64,000 bases of DNA from Bedellia somnulentella (Eukaryota > Arthropoda > Insecta > Lepidoptera > Bedelliidae), in NCBI GenBank assembly GCA_963576735.1, contig OY755171.1:4340001-4404000 (forward strand), written 5' to 3'. Shown here in pieces: positions 1-10,167 of this stretch; position 1 is the stretch's first letter; each line of letters starts with the position of its first letter. The position numbers were made by a program, and so were the translations under genes. A model generated the notes under the pieces. It was not told where the DNA came from and did not search any database. It saw nothing but the letters and a program-made list of their open reading frames with translations.

Positions 1-324
1 CTACACAGCAATCATAAATTGTAATGAATCTGCTATTTTATATTTTAGCAGAAATCTCCAAAATATCTGTTTATGTTAATTCGGCGACGGAAGTTCTGGT
101 ACCAGTACGAGTATCTTTCTGAAGCTAGCGACATCAAAGGCTGTGTGATTCAAATTTAATATACGCCGTATTTTCACAGTTTTGTATTTTCAACTTCATG
201 GCTTTAAAATGGCTACATGCGGTGCCGTGGCATTATTTATTAACAAGATGCGCAGGCTAATTCTAGTTATTAAACTGAAATAATATAGTTTGCACTTTAG
301 AAGCATAGTTACATCCAATTTACT
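1..324. other. No gene or repeat recognised
   Basis: AT-rich sequence. I see no long open frame, splice-flanked exon or repeat matching the other families in the window. Confidence 0.5.
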
Positions 325-500
325 ATACTTGCTTATGCTCACGCCCATCGTTCCCATGTGTGATCCTGACAAATCTGTCTTGCTTTTGTCACATTCATCA
401 TTTTCCATACATGCTCTTTTTTTTCACTACGGACTTTTGCCTTCGTAAAAACGTTTTTGATTTGGTTTTCAAACGTCTTCCGCGGCCGTTCTATTAACTA
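325..500 (-). mobile_element. Old RTE-like LINE 3' fragment
   Basis: Read on the minus strand this resembles the 3' end of the RTE-like LINE at 48.4-50.3 kb. The 'ctcacgcc' start, the 'gatcctg.caaa' block, the 'catacatgctctttt' block and the 'cggac' block follow in the same order. It is diverged and has small deletions. Confidence 0.55.
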
Positions 501-610
501 TGTACTAGCCAAATTCGTAAACTTCAAGGATGGTAGCAAGACTAAAAAAAACAGCAACTTATTTGTCAAAAATTAATGATTATCATTTTTTTATTTGCTT
601 CTTTGTAAGT

Positions 611-728
611 ATATTTGCTGTGTAGTGTCGGCTTCGAATAACACTACCCCATTTCTTCCGGTGGGTGTGCGTAAGAGGCGATTAACGGTATTGGGGCTTT
701 TAAGGGATTTTTGGGTAATGCTGTTGGA
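611..728 (+). mobile_element. SINE-B, 5' half (split copy)
   Basis: This is the 5' half of a SINE-B copy, starting at the typical 'gtagtgtcggctt' block and ending at 'ctgttgga'. The 3' half lies at 10000-10157. A 10-bp duplication 'ctttgtaagt' precedes this half (601-610) and follows the other (10158-10167). The two are therefore one SINE insertion later split by 9.27 kb of DNA. Confidence 0.85.
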
Positions 729-821
729 CGTGTAGTATACTTAATTCACCTGAGTTAATTCACCTAGGTGAATTACATATACTATTCATAAATTTTATTC
801 ACCTAGGTGCATTAAGTATAC
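729..821 (+). repeat. Left 93-bp terminal inverted repeat
   Basis: Begins 'cgtgtagtatac' and carries repeated 'cacctaggtg' palindromes. It matches the reverse complement of 9907-9999 at 92 of 93 positions. Further 'cacctaggtg' motifs continue inward to about 875. Confidence 0.85.
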
Positions 822-936
822 AAGAAATAAACTTTATTCACCTAATTCACCTAGGTGCTTTAAATGCACTTATAGTAAACTTTATTCACCCAATGATATT
901 TAAACTTTTATAAATAAATTTCTTGGCACTTGAATT

Positions 937-1300
937 GCAACCGTGATAGCCCAGTGGGTAGAACACTCGGTTATCGTGCAAACGACTAGTGTTCAAATCC
1001 CGGGTCGGGCCTACACTAATTTGTCTTTTCAAAAATCATGTGTGGTTCATTTATCATGGTTGTTTACGCTGAGGGAAAATATCGTGAGGAAACTCACATG
1101 GCCGAGTTGTACATAGCCATGTGACAGTGTATTCGTACAAAACGGCGATAGGCCTGCCCCCTATCACGTGAGTACACTGTCCATGCAAAACGTGGGTACT
1201 CTGAACACCAGGTGACAAAGTCACGTGATGTTCAGAAGTATTAGTACCTCTGCCAACCCCTTCGGGGATATCCGGCGTGAACGTTTATGTTTATGTTATG
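937..1300 (+). mobile_element. SINE-A, full length
   Basis: tRNA-derived SINE. The box A-like segment is 'agcccagtgggtag' and the box B-like segment is 'gttcaaatccc', so transcription by RNA polymerase III is expected from its head. The body ends in the conserved 'ccttcgggga' block and the tail is the short repeat 'tttatgttatg'. A 7-bp duplication 'ttgaatt' flanks it (930-936 and 1301-1307). This is the best full-length reference for the family in this window. Confidence 0.8.
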
Positions 1301-2431
1301 TTGAATTTGAAGTGTGAAAATTAATGACAAGATAATTTGCGAATATCAGTTACGCCTTTTAGATGGCCAAATAACAGTGGGTCATTTTTAGGGTTCCGTA
1401 GCCAAATGGCAAAAACGGGACCCTTATAGATTCGTCATGTCTGTCTGTCCGTCCGTCCGTCCGTATGTCACAGCCAGTTTATTCCGAAACTATAAGAACT
1501 ACATTATTGAAAATTGGTGCGTAGATGTATTCTGTAAACCGCATTAAGATTTTAAAATAAAATCTGAAAAAAAAACCAAAATTTTTAGGGTTCCCCATAC
1601 ATAGAACTGAAACTCAAAATTTTTTTTTTCATCAAACCTATACGTGTGGGGTATCTATCAAAAGGTATTTGAAAATGATGTTGAGGTTTCTTATATCATT
1701 TTTTTCAAAACTGAATAGTTTGCGCGAGAGACTTTTCCAAAGTGGTAAAATGTGTGTCCCCCCCCCCGTAACTTCTAAAATATGGGCATGATAAAACTGA
1801 AAAAAATATATGATGTGTATTACTATACAAACTACTAACGAAAATTGGTTTGAATGAGATCTAGCCAGTAGTTCTATTTTTAAACGTCATAAATCAAATT
1901 ACTTACCTAATTTATTAATTTCACTGAAATATATAACAATAATTTTACTATCACAGGAATTGCGCATAAAACGTGAACCATTGTTTTCTTATAGTAAATC
2001 AGTGATAAGTAAATAACATTTTAATTTGCTCTGCGCTCAGAGCGTGGCTCAGTCATCCCCGCCCGAGATATCGGTAGCGCGGGACCGGAGAGGACCGCGC
2101 GGAGAGGGGGAACGTCGCCAAGTGCGCTAACCCGAACGGGCAGACACGTGAGGGCAGACGTCGATGACACTCGTGCGCGCGTAGCTTATTTTTCCCAATA
2201 CATTTGTGAATGCTAAATATTCTATATTTAGGTACGATTTGGTACTTACCTACTGCTTTTTTGTATAACATTAATTTCGATCACTAAATCTAAACTTCTC
2301 TTTTAAATTGATTTTCTGCCTTTATAGGTAGGTAATTAATTCGTCAACCTAATAAAAGATTTGAGATTTTTTGTAATAATTACCTACTCATATTAGAATA
2401 AAACTTGAGTTTTGTGTATTTTTTATTAAAT
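1301..2431 (+). other. Helentron 5' non-coding region
   Basis: From 1391 this holds the Helentron left end, a microsatellite, runs of A and T and a GC-rich segment just before the open frame. The start resembles a repeat I remember as widespread in Lepidoptera, beginning 'gggttccgtagccaaa'. A promoter is expected here but I cannot point to one. Bases 1301-1390 are unassigned. Confidence 0.6.
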
Positions 2432-3667
2432 ATGGATTCCTTGGCTAATGATACATTCTCCTATATATTAAACCCCAATAACGTCTTGGAAGATGATGTC
2501 GTACGAGCATTTCATGAAAAACTTTCTCGTCATACATCTTTCCGCCCGCGGGAAGTGAGTCTGTTTAGGTTCCCGGAACTCATTGAGCCTGTGCCGCAAA
2601 ATGAGTCTCATCTTCAAATTATTTATGACGGCGATGTGGGCTCAATAGGACACTGGACTTGCATTTATTATATCAATGGTACACTGCGCGTGTACGATAG
2701 TCTTTATAATTGTTTAAAGCCAACTCAAAAGATATATGTTAATGCATTGTTTCCATACCTATCAGAATTTAATATTCAATTTCCTAGCGTGCAACGTCAA
2801 CCTAATGGAATAGATTGCGGGCTTTATGCAATAGCTTTTGCCACTTCTTTAGCGCTCAAAACAAACCCCTCTTTACACAATTATGTCCCAGAAATGATGA
2901 GAGCTCACTTGCGGGATATGATTTTGAGCAGCGATTTTTCCCCTTTTCCATCTATTTCTAGATCTGTTCCAGGCCGTCCGCCCGTAAATCTTTTTGATAA
3001 CACAGCTTTGAAATTAGAAACGGAAAATAAAAAGAAGAACGAGAAGAAACAAAAACAGCGAAATGCGAAAAGAAATACTACAGCAATATGTATAAATAAT
3101 GAAAATGACGTTGCTGGGAAAACAAATAAAAAACTTAAACTAGATGTACAGGAGATTAAAGACAAAAATGCGAGCAGGAAAAGGATTTCACGATCTAATA
3201 AAGAGGTAGCCGAAAAAGAAAAACTGAGAAATAAAATAGCTATAAATTCTATAAGGAGTAATAAACGATATAAACTAACGGAAAAGGAAAATAATAATTC
3301 TATTCGTAGAAGCAAACGATTAAATCCTGAGTACAGATTAGCTGAACAAGAGCGCAATACTCAAGCGCATAAAGTTGCTCGTTTAAACCCTGAATATAGG
3401 CAAGCCGAACAAGAGCGCAATACTGTGGCTCACCAAGTCGCACGACTCGACCCTAAATACGGGCAGGTGGAGCAAAAGCGAAACACTCAGGCTCACCAAG
3501 TCGCACGACTCCACCCTGAATACAGGCAACTGGAACAAGAACGCGATACTCAGGCTCGGCGAAGTGTTCGAGAAAATGAAGAATACAGACAACTTGAACA
3601 AGCACGTGACACGTTTGCACGGCAGGAAATTCGATTAAATAATAAGATATCTTGGGAAAAAACATAA
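2432..3667 (+). CDS. Helentron protein, N-terminal segment: Ulp1-type cysteine protease and basic repeats
   Basis: This is the N-terminal part of the Helentron protein. The ATG at 2432 is the first in frame; the frame is open a little further upstream. Residues about 60-135 look like a C48/Ulp1-type cysteine protease with His74 in 'GHWTC', Asp89 in 'VYDSL', Gln123 and Cys129 in 'GIDCG', the expected order of catalytic residues. After about residue 195 the protein is lysine- and arginine-rich, and residues about 290-405 are 5-6 copies of a roughly 20-residue repeat of the form R-L-x-P-x-Y-R-x-x-E-Q-x-R, perhaps for nucleic-acid binding. The stop at 3665 comes from an inserted SINE-A, not from the original gene. 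Without that insertion the frame runs directly into the segment at 3829-8935. The role of the protease in transposition is not known to me. Confidence 0.85.
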   Translation: MDSLANDTFSYILNPNNVLEDDVVRAFHEKLSRHTSFRPREVSLFRFPELIEPVPQNESHLQIIYDGDVGSIGHWTCIYYINGTLRVYDSLYNCLKPTQKIYVNALFPYLSEFNIQFPSVQRQPNGIDCGLYAIAFATSLALKTNPSLHNYVPEMMRAHLRDMILSSDFSPFPSISRSVPGRPPVNLFDNTALKLETENKKKNEKKQKQRNAKRNTTAICINNENDVAGKTNKKLKLDVQEIKDKNASRKRISRSNKEVAEKEKLRNKIAINSIRSNKRYKLTEKENNNSIRRSKRLNPEYRLAEQERNTQAHKVARLNPEYRQAEQERNTVAHQVARLDPKYGQVEQKRNTQAHQVARLHPEYRQLEQERDTQARRSVRENEEYRQLEQARDTFARQEIRLNNKISWEKT

Positions 3668-3828
3668 CATAACATATATAAACATAAACGTTCACGCCGA
3701 ATATCCCCGAAGGGGTTGGCAGAGGTACTAATACTTCTGAACATCACGTGACTTTGTCACCTGGTGTTCAGAGTACCCACGTTTTGCATGGACAGTGTAC
3801 TCACGTGATAGGGGGCAGGCCTATCGCC
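3664..3828 (-). mobile_element. SINE-A insertion inside the Helentron gene
   Basis: A 5'-truncated SINE-A in minus orientation. Its tail comes first ('ataacataac...'), then the conserved 'ccccgaaggggttgg' block. A 12-bp target duplication 'ttgggaaaaaac' flanks it (3652-3663 and 3829-3840). Insert plus one duplication copy is 177 nt, a multiple of three, so the reading frame on both sides is the same. The insert brings an immediate TAA (3665-3667) and more stops. Confidence 0.92.
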
Positions 3829-6800
3829 TTGGGAAAAAACTGCTTCAAAATATTATAAAAATATCAAAGAAGGTTTTACTCATCCCTGTAGTTGTTGTGG
3901 AAGATTGTGGCACATAAATTCGATAAGAAAATTGTCGAAGCAAGGCATTACTAATAAGTTTGGCGAAGAGTTTGCTACAAACACATTTAAGTTACCAAAC
4001 ACAGCCAGTGAAATATTTGGAGAATTTTGTAGTACCTGTGCAAAATATATCAATCAAGGCAAAATTCCACGATTAGCTATTGTAAATGGCTTAGTTTTTC
4101 CAGATGTCCCTGAAGTATTAAAGCGACTTACGCCGATGGAAGAGAGACTGGTAAGCCCTCGTCATATATTTTTAAAAATTGTTCGAAAAGGTCAAGGCTT
4201 AGGTTTTCAACATGGACTTGTAGGAAACGTTATAAACGTGCCTGTACAAATCAATAATATCGTTAGCGCACTACCTCGATCAACAAATGATGATAATGTA
4301 ATTACTGTGGAATTACGACGAAAATTATGCTATAGGCATGGGCGTAAAGAACAAATTCGACCTGAATACGTTCGTAGAGCGGCTCAGTACTTGGTGAAAT
4401 GTGACTTGTTTAAGGAAAATGGAATACATTTAAATGAATCTTGGGATGTTGAAGAAATTGATGATAATATAGAGTGTACATGTGAAGGAGGTGTTGCAGA
4501 AGAAGAAGCGCCAGAAGAAACAGTTAATCCAGGAGGCACCGAGACTCTATTAGATGACAATCAAGATGTAATAGTAATGGCTCCTGGTGAAGGTCATGTC
4601 CCTAAATCGTTACTATTTGATGAAAATTTAGAAGAATTAGCGTTTATTAAAGTTCATTGCGGAATTAAGCGTGATTTTAAAATTAAGTTGAGTCATGCAG
4701 AAGTAATAAAATCGGAAATATCTAGATGTGACCGTCGAGCTGTACGACCAGACTACCTGTTTACTGCTTTAAAAAAACAACAGATGATTACCGTAAAGAA
4801 TAGCATATCCACCTGTCTACGCAAAAAAACTATCAAAGGGGCACCTGTTCTGGCATGTAATGTTTTGGATGCTAATTATATAGATAATTTGGTCCAACAT
4901 GACGACGGATATCGTGTTCTTCGGGGTATAAGAAATTCCCCATCTCATTGGGAGGCAGAAAAAAAGAAAGTCTTAGGAATGATAAGGCAATTTGGAGTGC
5001 CTTCGTTCTTTGTGACTCTATCTGCTGCGGAGGCCCAGTGGACTGAACTTCTGGTAATATTAAAAGAAATTATCGACAGTGAAAAAATAACTGAATCCGA
5101 TGTTGACAGACTCACATATGAAACGAAAGCGCGTTTAATTCAATCTGATCCGTTTATATGTGCTTCATATTTTGAAACCAAACTAAGGGAAATTCGTAAA
5201 ACCTGGTCTTGTCCTGAAGGTCCTTTTGGTAAATACAAAATTAGCCATTTTTATTACAGAATTGAATTTCAGCACAGAGGTTCCCCTCATGCTCACATAA
5301 TGTTATGGCTTGAAGAAGCGCCGATTTTTGTCCCAGGAAATTCGGATACTGTTCAAAACGTAGTTAAATTTGTAGATGAAATTGTATCTTGTGATAGTAA
5401 CGATATTACAGATGACCTTCTTCGCCTTCAAACACATAAACACACTCACACATGCAGACCTAAACTTAATAGACCATGTCGCTTTGATATCCCATTTTTT
5501 CCTATGGATTGTACCATACTGTTAGTTGAACTCCCAAAAGATGTCGCTTGTTTTAAAAGAGTCAAAGATTTAGCTAAAAACATACAATCAATCCTACAAA
5601 ATCTGCCGCAAGAAATAAAAACATTTGCAGAGTTTTTAGACCTTTGTAATGTTACATATGACGATTATATTTTAGCGATTAGAAGTACTTTGAAAAGGCC
5701 TAAAGTATTTTTGAAACGATCTCCAAAAGATGTTTACATTAATTCATTCTCCAAGAAAATCTTAGAATTACATCGAGCAAACATGGATATTCAGTACATA
5801 TTAGATCCATTTGCTTGTGCAGTCTATATTGTAGATTATATAAATAAGGCTGATAAAGGTATGTCACGTTTGCTTCGCGATGCTGTAGAAGAAGCTAAGA
5901 GAGGAAAGAGTAGTGTTAAGGAGTCTCTACGTAGTATTTCAAATGTATTCCTGAACGCCAGTGAAATTTCTGCGCAAGAGGCGATATATTGTATATCAGG
6001 TCTGCCATTGTCACGAGCTAGTGAAGCAGAAATATACTTGAACACTAGTTTGCCCCAAGAAAGAGTACATATTTTAAAGAGTATGCAAGAAATAAGAGAC
6101 ATGAATGAAGATTCATCTGACATTTTTCAAAATAATTTCATCGATTATTACGCTAAACGACCTGTTTCTTTAGAAGATATTAGTTTAGCTTATTTTGCAG
6201 CCCATTTTGTTTATTCGAAACGTCATCCACGTATATCAGTAACACGACCGAATAGTCCAGAAAGTAATTGTTCTCAAAGCCAAACAGACGAAATGATAGG
6301 TAACTGGAGGCCATTACAAGACAATCTAGGATTTATACGGCCGAAAGCAAGACCAAGGATAATTCGTTTTCGACGTTTCAGTTTTTTAGACGATCCGGAT
6401 AATTTTTATAGAGAGCAGCTTATGCTGTATGTTCCATGGCGAAACGAAGAAGAAGAATTAACGAATGCAGATTTAAATTTAAAAGAAAAATTTATAGAAT
6501 TAAAGGAAAAAATCCAACATGAGAGCGAAACATTTAATAAATTAGGCGGACCAGAGCAATTTGAATCATTATTGTTAGCTATAAGAAATACAGAGCTTAT
6601 TGAAGAAAGTGAAGAAGAAGTTAATGGCAGGGTCCTTAATGAAAATCCGTTTAATGACTATGAATTTGAGACCCAGGTAGGAGATGTCGCGGAAGACATA
6701 ATACCAGGTGGTAATCCAGGACCACAACTATGCGGTGATGGTTCCAATTACATAGCTTTACCTCCACAGTTAACTGAAGATGAAGTATTAACTTTATGCA

Positions 6801-8935
6801 GAAAACTCAATGCTGACCAAAGAGACATATTGTTTCACGTCACTGACAAAATATCACATTCGTCTTCTCCTATTTATTTATTTGTGAGCGGTGGAGCTGG
6901 AGTAGGCAAAAGTGTTTTGATAAGGGCTTTATTCCAAACATTGACGCTTAGTTTTAATCGAGAACCTGGTTCTAACCCAGATGACCTAAATATTTTGCTT
7001 ACGGCTTTTACTGGAAAAGCTGCTTTTGGCATAGGTGGCCAAACAGTTCACAGTGCATTAGGTTTACCTATTTCACAAGCAGGAAGTATTCTACCTGAAC
7101 TTTCACCAAGTGTTGCCAATACACTTGCAACAAAATTGTCAAAATTACGATTGATCATTATAGACGAAATTTCAATGCTTGGGTCTAGAACTTTTCACCA
7201 AATTAACCGCCGGTTGCAGCAAATTTTTCATACGTCAGTTTTATTTGCCGGAATATCAGTAATAGTTGTAGGTGACTTCAGACAATTACCACCAGTTGGT
7301 GATAATTGGGTGTTCCAACCCAATTCACGAAATCCTCTTGCTGAAATTTCGGGGACACCTATTTGGGATCTATTCCTACTTACCGAATTAAACCAAATAA
7401 TGCGACAGAGGGACGATTTCGCCTTTGCTACAGCTCTAAATAATTTAGCAAGTGGAACCATGACAAGTAACGACATTGAACTCTTTAGGAGTCGTTGTTT
7501 TAGTCATTCTACGTTACCAGATGATGCTCGAGGTGCTGTCAATTTGTACGCTAGCAACCGAGAAGTAGACGACCATAACAGTAGAGTTCTCTCGACTATG
7601 GATAGTGAAGGCGCTTTGTCATTAGCAATCGATTCTGTCTCAGGAGAACCAAATGTTACTATGAAAGAGAAGGCCTTAGAAACCGTTTCTAGGTTGCCAA
7701 CACAACAAACATATGGACTTCCTAAAAGTTTAATATTGAAGGTGGGGGCAAAGTATATGTTGACAATCAACATAGACACTGCTGATGGTCTAACTAACGG
7801 TTCTACTGGAGTATTAACAGCTATTGATTTTGCTATTAACAAAACATCTGGTGAGAAACGACCTTTGCGAATTTGGCTAAACTTCGATGAAGCTATTATT
7901 GGTAAAATTAGAAGAAATAAGGCTGCTAGTTCACTTAGCAGATATAAAAATAGATTAAATAGAAGTTGGACTCCCTTAGAACCGGTCACATACACAATAA
8001 AAAGATATAAATCATCTCATTTACAAGTTCGCAGAAGTCAATTCCCGTTAGTTCCAGCAGAAGCCATCACCATTCATAAAAGTCAGGGAACAACATTAGA
8101 ACGAGTTGTTGTCCATTTAAAACCTACCATTCAAAGGTCTATGATGTACGTCGCTTGTTCTCGTGCAACTACAGCCCAAGGTCTTTTTATAGTAGCTGAA
8201 TCATTTAAAGCACCCCGTCCTCCAGCTAGTAAAGATGCTATTGTAAAAGAAATGGCAAAGTTACGTGAAAATCCAATAGTACCAATTTTTAAATTTCTTA
8301 GAGAGCGCCATAATTTCACACAGATTATGTACCACAATGTACAGTCTTTAAAAAAACACATACCAGATATAATCAGTGACCCACAAATATTAGCCTCAGA
8401 TATATATTTTACATCAGAAACTTGGAATTGCGCTGAGGATTCATTCTCACTGCCAGATTTTGTAGAAATCGTTAGAACCAATGGACCTAAGACAGCGGCA
8501 TCTAATCCTGGTTTCGGAATCTCAGCGTGGGTCAAACAAAACTTACACGTCACGTCTCCCAGAAGTTATTTACAGCAATCCAGTACTTTTGGTCATATTG
8601 AAGCAGTTTCATTTGAATATAATAATCATACAATATTTGCATTATACAAATCGCCCAGATGTACAAACAAAACATTCATGGAGTTTATAATACAAAATAT
8701 TTTTTGCAACAACAATATGCCAACGTTACTGTTTGGAGACTTTAACGAAGATTTTTTAAAAGACAATTGTATACTGTCTTTCATGCGAAACGCTGGGTAC
8801 AGGACGTTGTTACCACCTTGTCCAACTACGCGAGGAGGCACACAAATCGATAATATTTTTGGGAATATTTCGTGTCAAACTGGAATATATATTAGCTTGT
8901 TTAGCTATCACAAGCCTATATGGGCTCGCATATAG
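3829..8935 (+). CDS. Helentron protein, main segment: Rep (HUH), PIF1-type helicase, EEP endonuclease
   Basis: Rolling-circle transposition protein. An apparent Cys cluster 'CSCCGRLW' lies at about 3886-3910. The HUH nuclease motif 'HAH' is at 5288-5296, and the two catalytic tyrosines are in 'YIVDY' (5825-5839), as in Y2-type Rep proteins. The superfamily 1 helicase has Walker A 'GGAGVGKS' (6890-6913), Walker B 'IIIDEIS' (about 7153-7173), then 'GDFRQLPP', 'TIHKSQG' and 'VACSRA'. The C-terminus from about 8325 is an exonuclease-endonuclease-phosphatase domain with 'YHNVQS', 'SETW' and 'GDFNED', ending in 'SYHKP' before the TAG at 8933. A C-terminal EEP is the mark of Helentrons. The frame is open throughout. 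The first in-frame ATG after the SINE is 4136, so about 1599 residues could still be made alone. With the upstream segment the original protein would be about 2108 residues. Confidence 0.9.
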
Positions 8936-9020
8936 TTCAATCTTAATCTATTCACTTAATCTTAATATTTATTTATCGATTAAAACAAGTTTGATTCAAT
9001 AAAATAATATATATTCATAA
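8936..9020 (+). other. Helentron 3' non-coding start
   Basis: AT-rich sequence after the stop codon. 'caataaaat' at about 8997 could serve as a polyadenylation signal. Confidence 0.4.
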
Positions 9021-9191
9021 CTAGCTGAGCCCGCAAACGTTATTTTGCCATACAACTTTTTTTCGGGAATTTTTCCTGAATTTTCTGTGCTATAAACCTC
9101 ACGGAGCCCGAGACCTTTCCAACGAATGCAAACCCGTGGAAATCGGTTCGTGCGTCAGGAAGGAAACCCGACTTATATTTATATAGTAGAT
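9021..9191 (+). mobile_element. Short HINE-like element nested in the Helentron 3' region
   Basis: Starts 'ctagctgagcccgc' and ends 'tatatagtagat'. These resemble the ends of Helentron-associated nonautonomous repeats common in insects; 24879-25753 and 56076-57050 start 'ctagtgga' and end 'aagtatagat'. At 171 bp it is much shorter than those and probably internally deleted. Confidence 0.55.
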
Positions 9192-9264
9192 AACACGTCA
9201 ATCAAACTTACAACGAACTACAAAAACTTGTATATTACTATGTTACCTACCTGCTGCTAGTGCT

Positions 9265-9312
9265 GCTACGGAACCCTTCATTAGCGAGTCCATCTCGCTC
9301 TTGGCCGCTTTT
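9265..9312 (+). repeat. Helentron 3' terminus with hairpin
   Basis: Holds the exact inverse of the 5' end ('gctacggaaccc', 9265-9276), then a 6-bp stem around a 5-nt loop (about 9283-9299), then 'ttggccg' and a T run. A hairpin close to the 3' end is the expected termination signal for rolling-circle elements. Confidence 0.75.
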
Positions 9313-9424
9313 TTAGAGATGGTTCGTTAAATAATTTCATTTATAATATAATTTTTCAATTCTAGAAAACGATTGTGTTACGGTATGGTTTTTTTTATTT
9401 AACAAATAACTCACTTTGAGCCAA

Positions 9425-9625
9425 TGTGGAAGGTAATGTGAGTAGAGGACGATCACGGAGGACACACCTGGACCAAATAGAGAGTGTGCTCAAAAAGGCC
9501 GGCGTCCGAAGTATGAAGAATATCAGAATGTATGAAAAGATTGATGAATGTAAACGAAGCTAGAGATATTTGCCAGGATCGTACAAAGTGGCGATCAATA
9601 GTCTCTGCCTACCCCAATGTATGTA
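9425..9625 (+). mobile_element. RTE-like LINE 3' fragment
   Basis: Plus-strand copy of the last ~200 bases of the RTE-like LINE: the reading 'RxxHLDQIESVLKKAG', a diverged 'NEAR' block and the 'gcgatcaatagtctctgcctacccca' region (in part). It begins near the same internal point as several other copies in the window. Confidence 0.8.
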
Positions 9626-9906
9626 AATTACTCACTTCGCTTCTTCTATGAAATTTTGTTAACATTATGAATCACAATCACATCACATACCTTACAACGT
9701 GAGCCTGCGTTAGGGATATTTCTTATGATCCTATGAACTCCTAGTACTTGCCTAGTAACAAGAATTTTGATTAAAATTAGCAACATTTTGCATAAATAAT
9801 CTAAGTGTTTTTACCTCTTGATGATTTTAACCACGCGAAAATTTTGCAAGTCCAAATACGGTATATGATTCCACGATATGTCTCGTCTATTATAATATAT
9901 AATATT
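9626..9906. other. Unassigned interior of the 9.27-kb unit
   Basis: AT-rich, no open frame of note and no match to other families here. It could be original sequence of the inverted-repeat element. Confidence 0.4.
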
Positions 9907-9999
9907 GTATACTTAATGCACCTAGGTGAATAAAATTTATGAATAGTATATGTAATTCACCTTGGTGAATTAACTCAGGTGAATTAAGTATACTACACG
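9907..9999 (-). repeat. Right 93-bp terminal inverted repeat
   Basis: Reverse complement of 729-821 with one mismatch. It ends 'gtatactacacg' directly against the 3' half of the split SINE-B. Confidence 0.85.
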
Positions 10000-10157
10000 C
10001 GGTTGGAGACCCATCACCAACAACCTTTATTCCACCATCTTTTCCCCACGCAACTTCCAAAAGTGGCTGAGGAAATTCTGATTCCTCAGCTCTGGCGACC
10101 CTTTCAAGGGATTCATAGCCGTGAGTATGTATGTGCATATACTCACATATGTATGTA
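10000..10157 (+). mobile_element. SINE-B, 3' half (split copy)
   Basis: Continues the SINE-B begun at 611-728: 'ggagacccatcacc', 'aacttccaaaagtggctgag', 'agctctgg', 'agccgtgagtat', then a gtat-type tail. The 10-bp duplication 'ctttgtaagt' follows at 10158-10167. Confidence 0.88.
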
Positions 10158-10167
10158 CTTTGTAAGT

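Larger units (their letters stand above)
1391..9312 (+). mobile_element. Helentron (Helitron-like element 2), near full length
   Basis: The left end reads 'gggttccgtagc' (1391-1402) and its exact reverse complement lies at 9265-9276. After that come a short hairpin (stem 'agcgag'/'ctcgct', about 9283-9299) and a T-rich end. Short inverted ends plus a 3' hairpin, together with a Rep-helicase protein fused to an endonuclease, are the known layout of Helentrons. The 5' non-coding kilobase carries a tccg/tctg microsatellite (about 1441-1464) and a GC-rich block near 2030-2180. It contains one SINE-A and one small HINE-like element as later insertions. The outer ends are inferred to within a few bases. 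Confidence 0.85.
729..9999. mobile_element. 9.27-kb unit with 93-bp terminal inverted repeats
   Basis: The first 93 bases (729-821) and the last 93 (9907-9999) are inverted copies with one mismatch. Both ends read 'cgtgtagtatac' inward. The flanks are 'ctgttgga' (721-728) and 'cggttgga' (10000-10007), an 8-bp target duplication with one difference, placed inside a SINE-B. An 8-bp duplication fits hAT-like and some other cut-and-paste superfamilies. I see no transposase of its own: the interior is a SINE-A, a Helentron and a LINE fragment plus several hundred bases of unknown sequence. Each terminal repeat is itself nearly palindromic and could be a small MITE, so this may be a composite of two MITEs that moved together. 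Confidence 0.7.

Noticed and set aside
1447..1464. Tandem tctg/tccg repeat as a regulatory element
   Set aside because: It is the internal microsatellite common in Helentron-related repeats.
2905..3357. 150-codon minus-strand frame opposite the Helentron gene
   Set aside because: Shadow of the basic-repeat region of the Helentron protein; no motifs of its own.
7504..7995. 163-codon minus-strand frame opposite the helicase domain
   Set aside because: Shadow of the helicase; no family resemblance.
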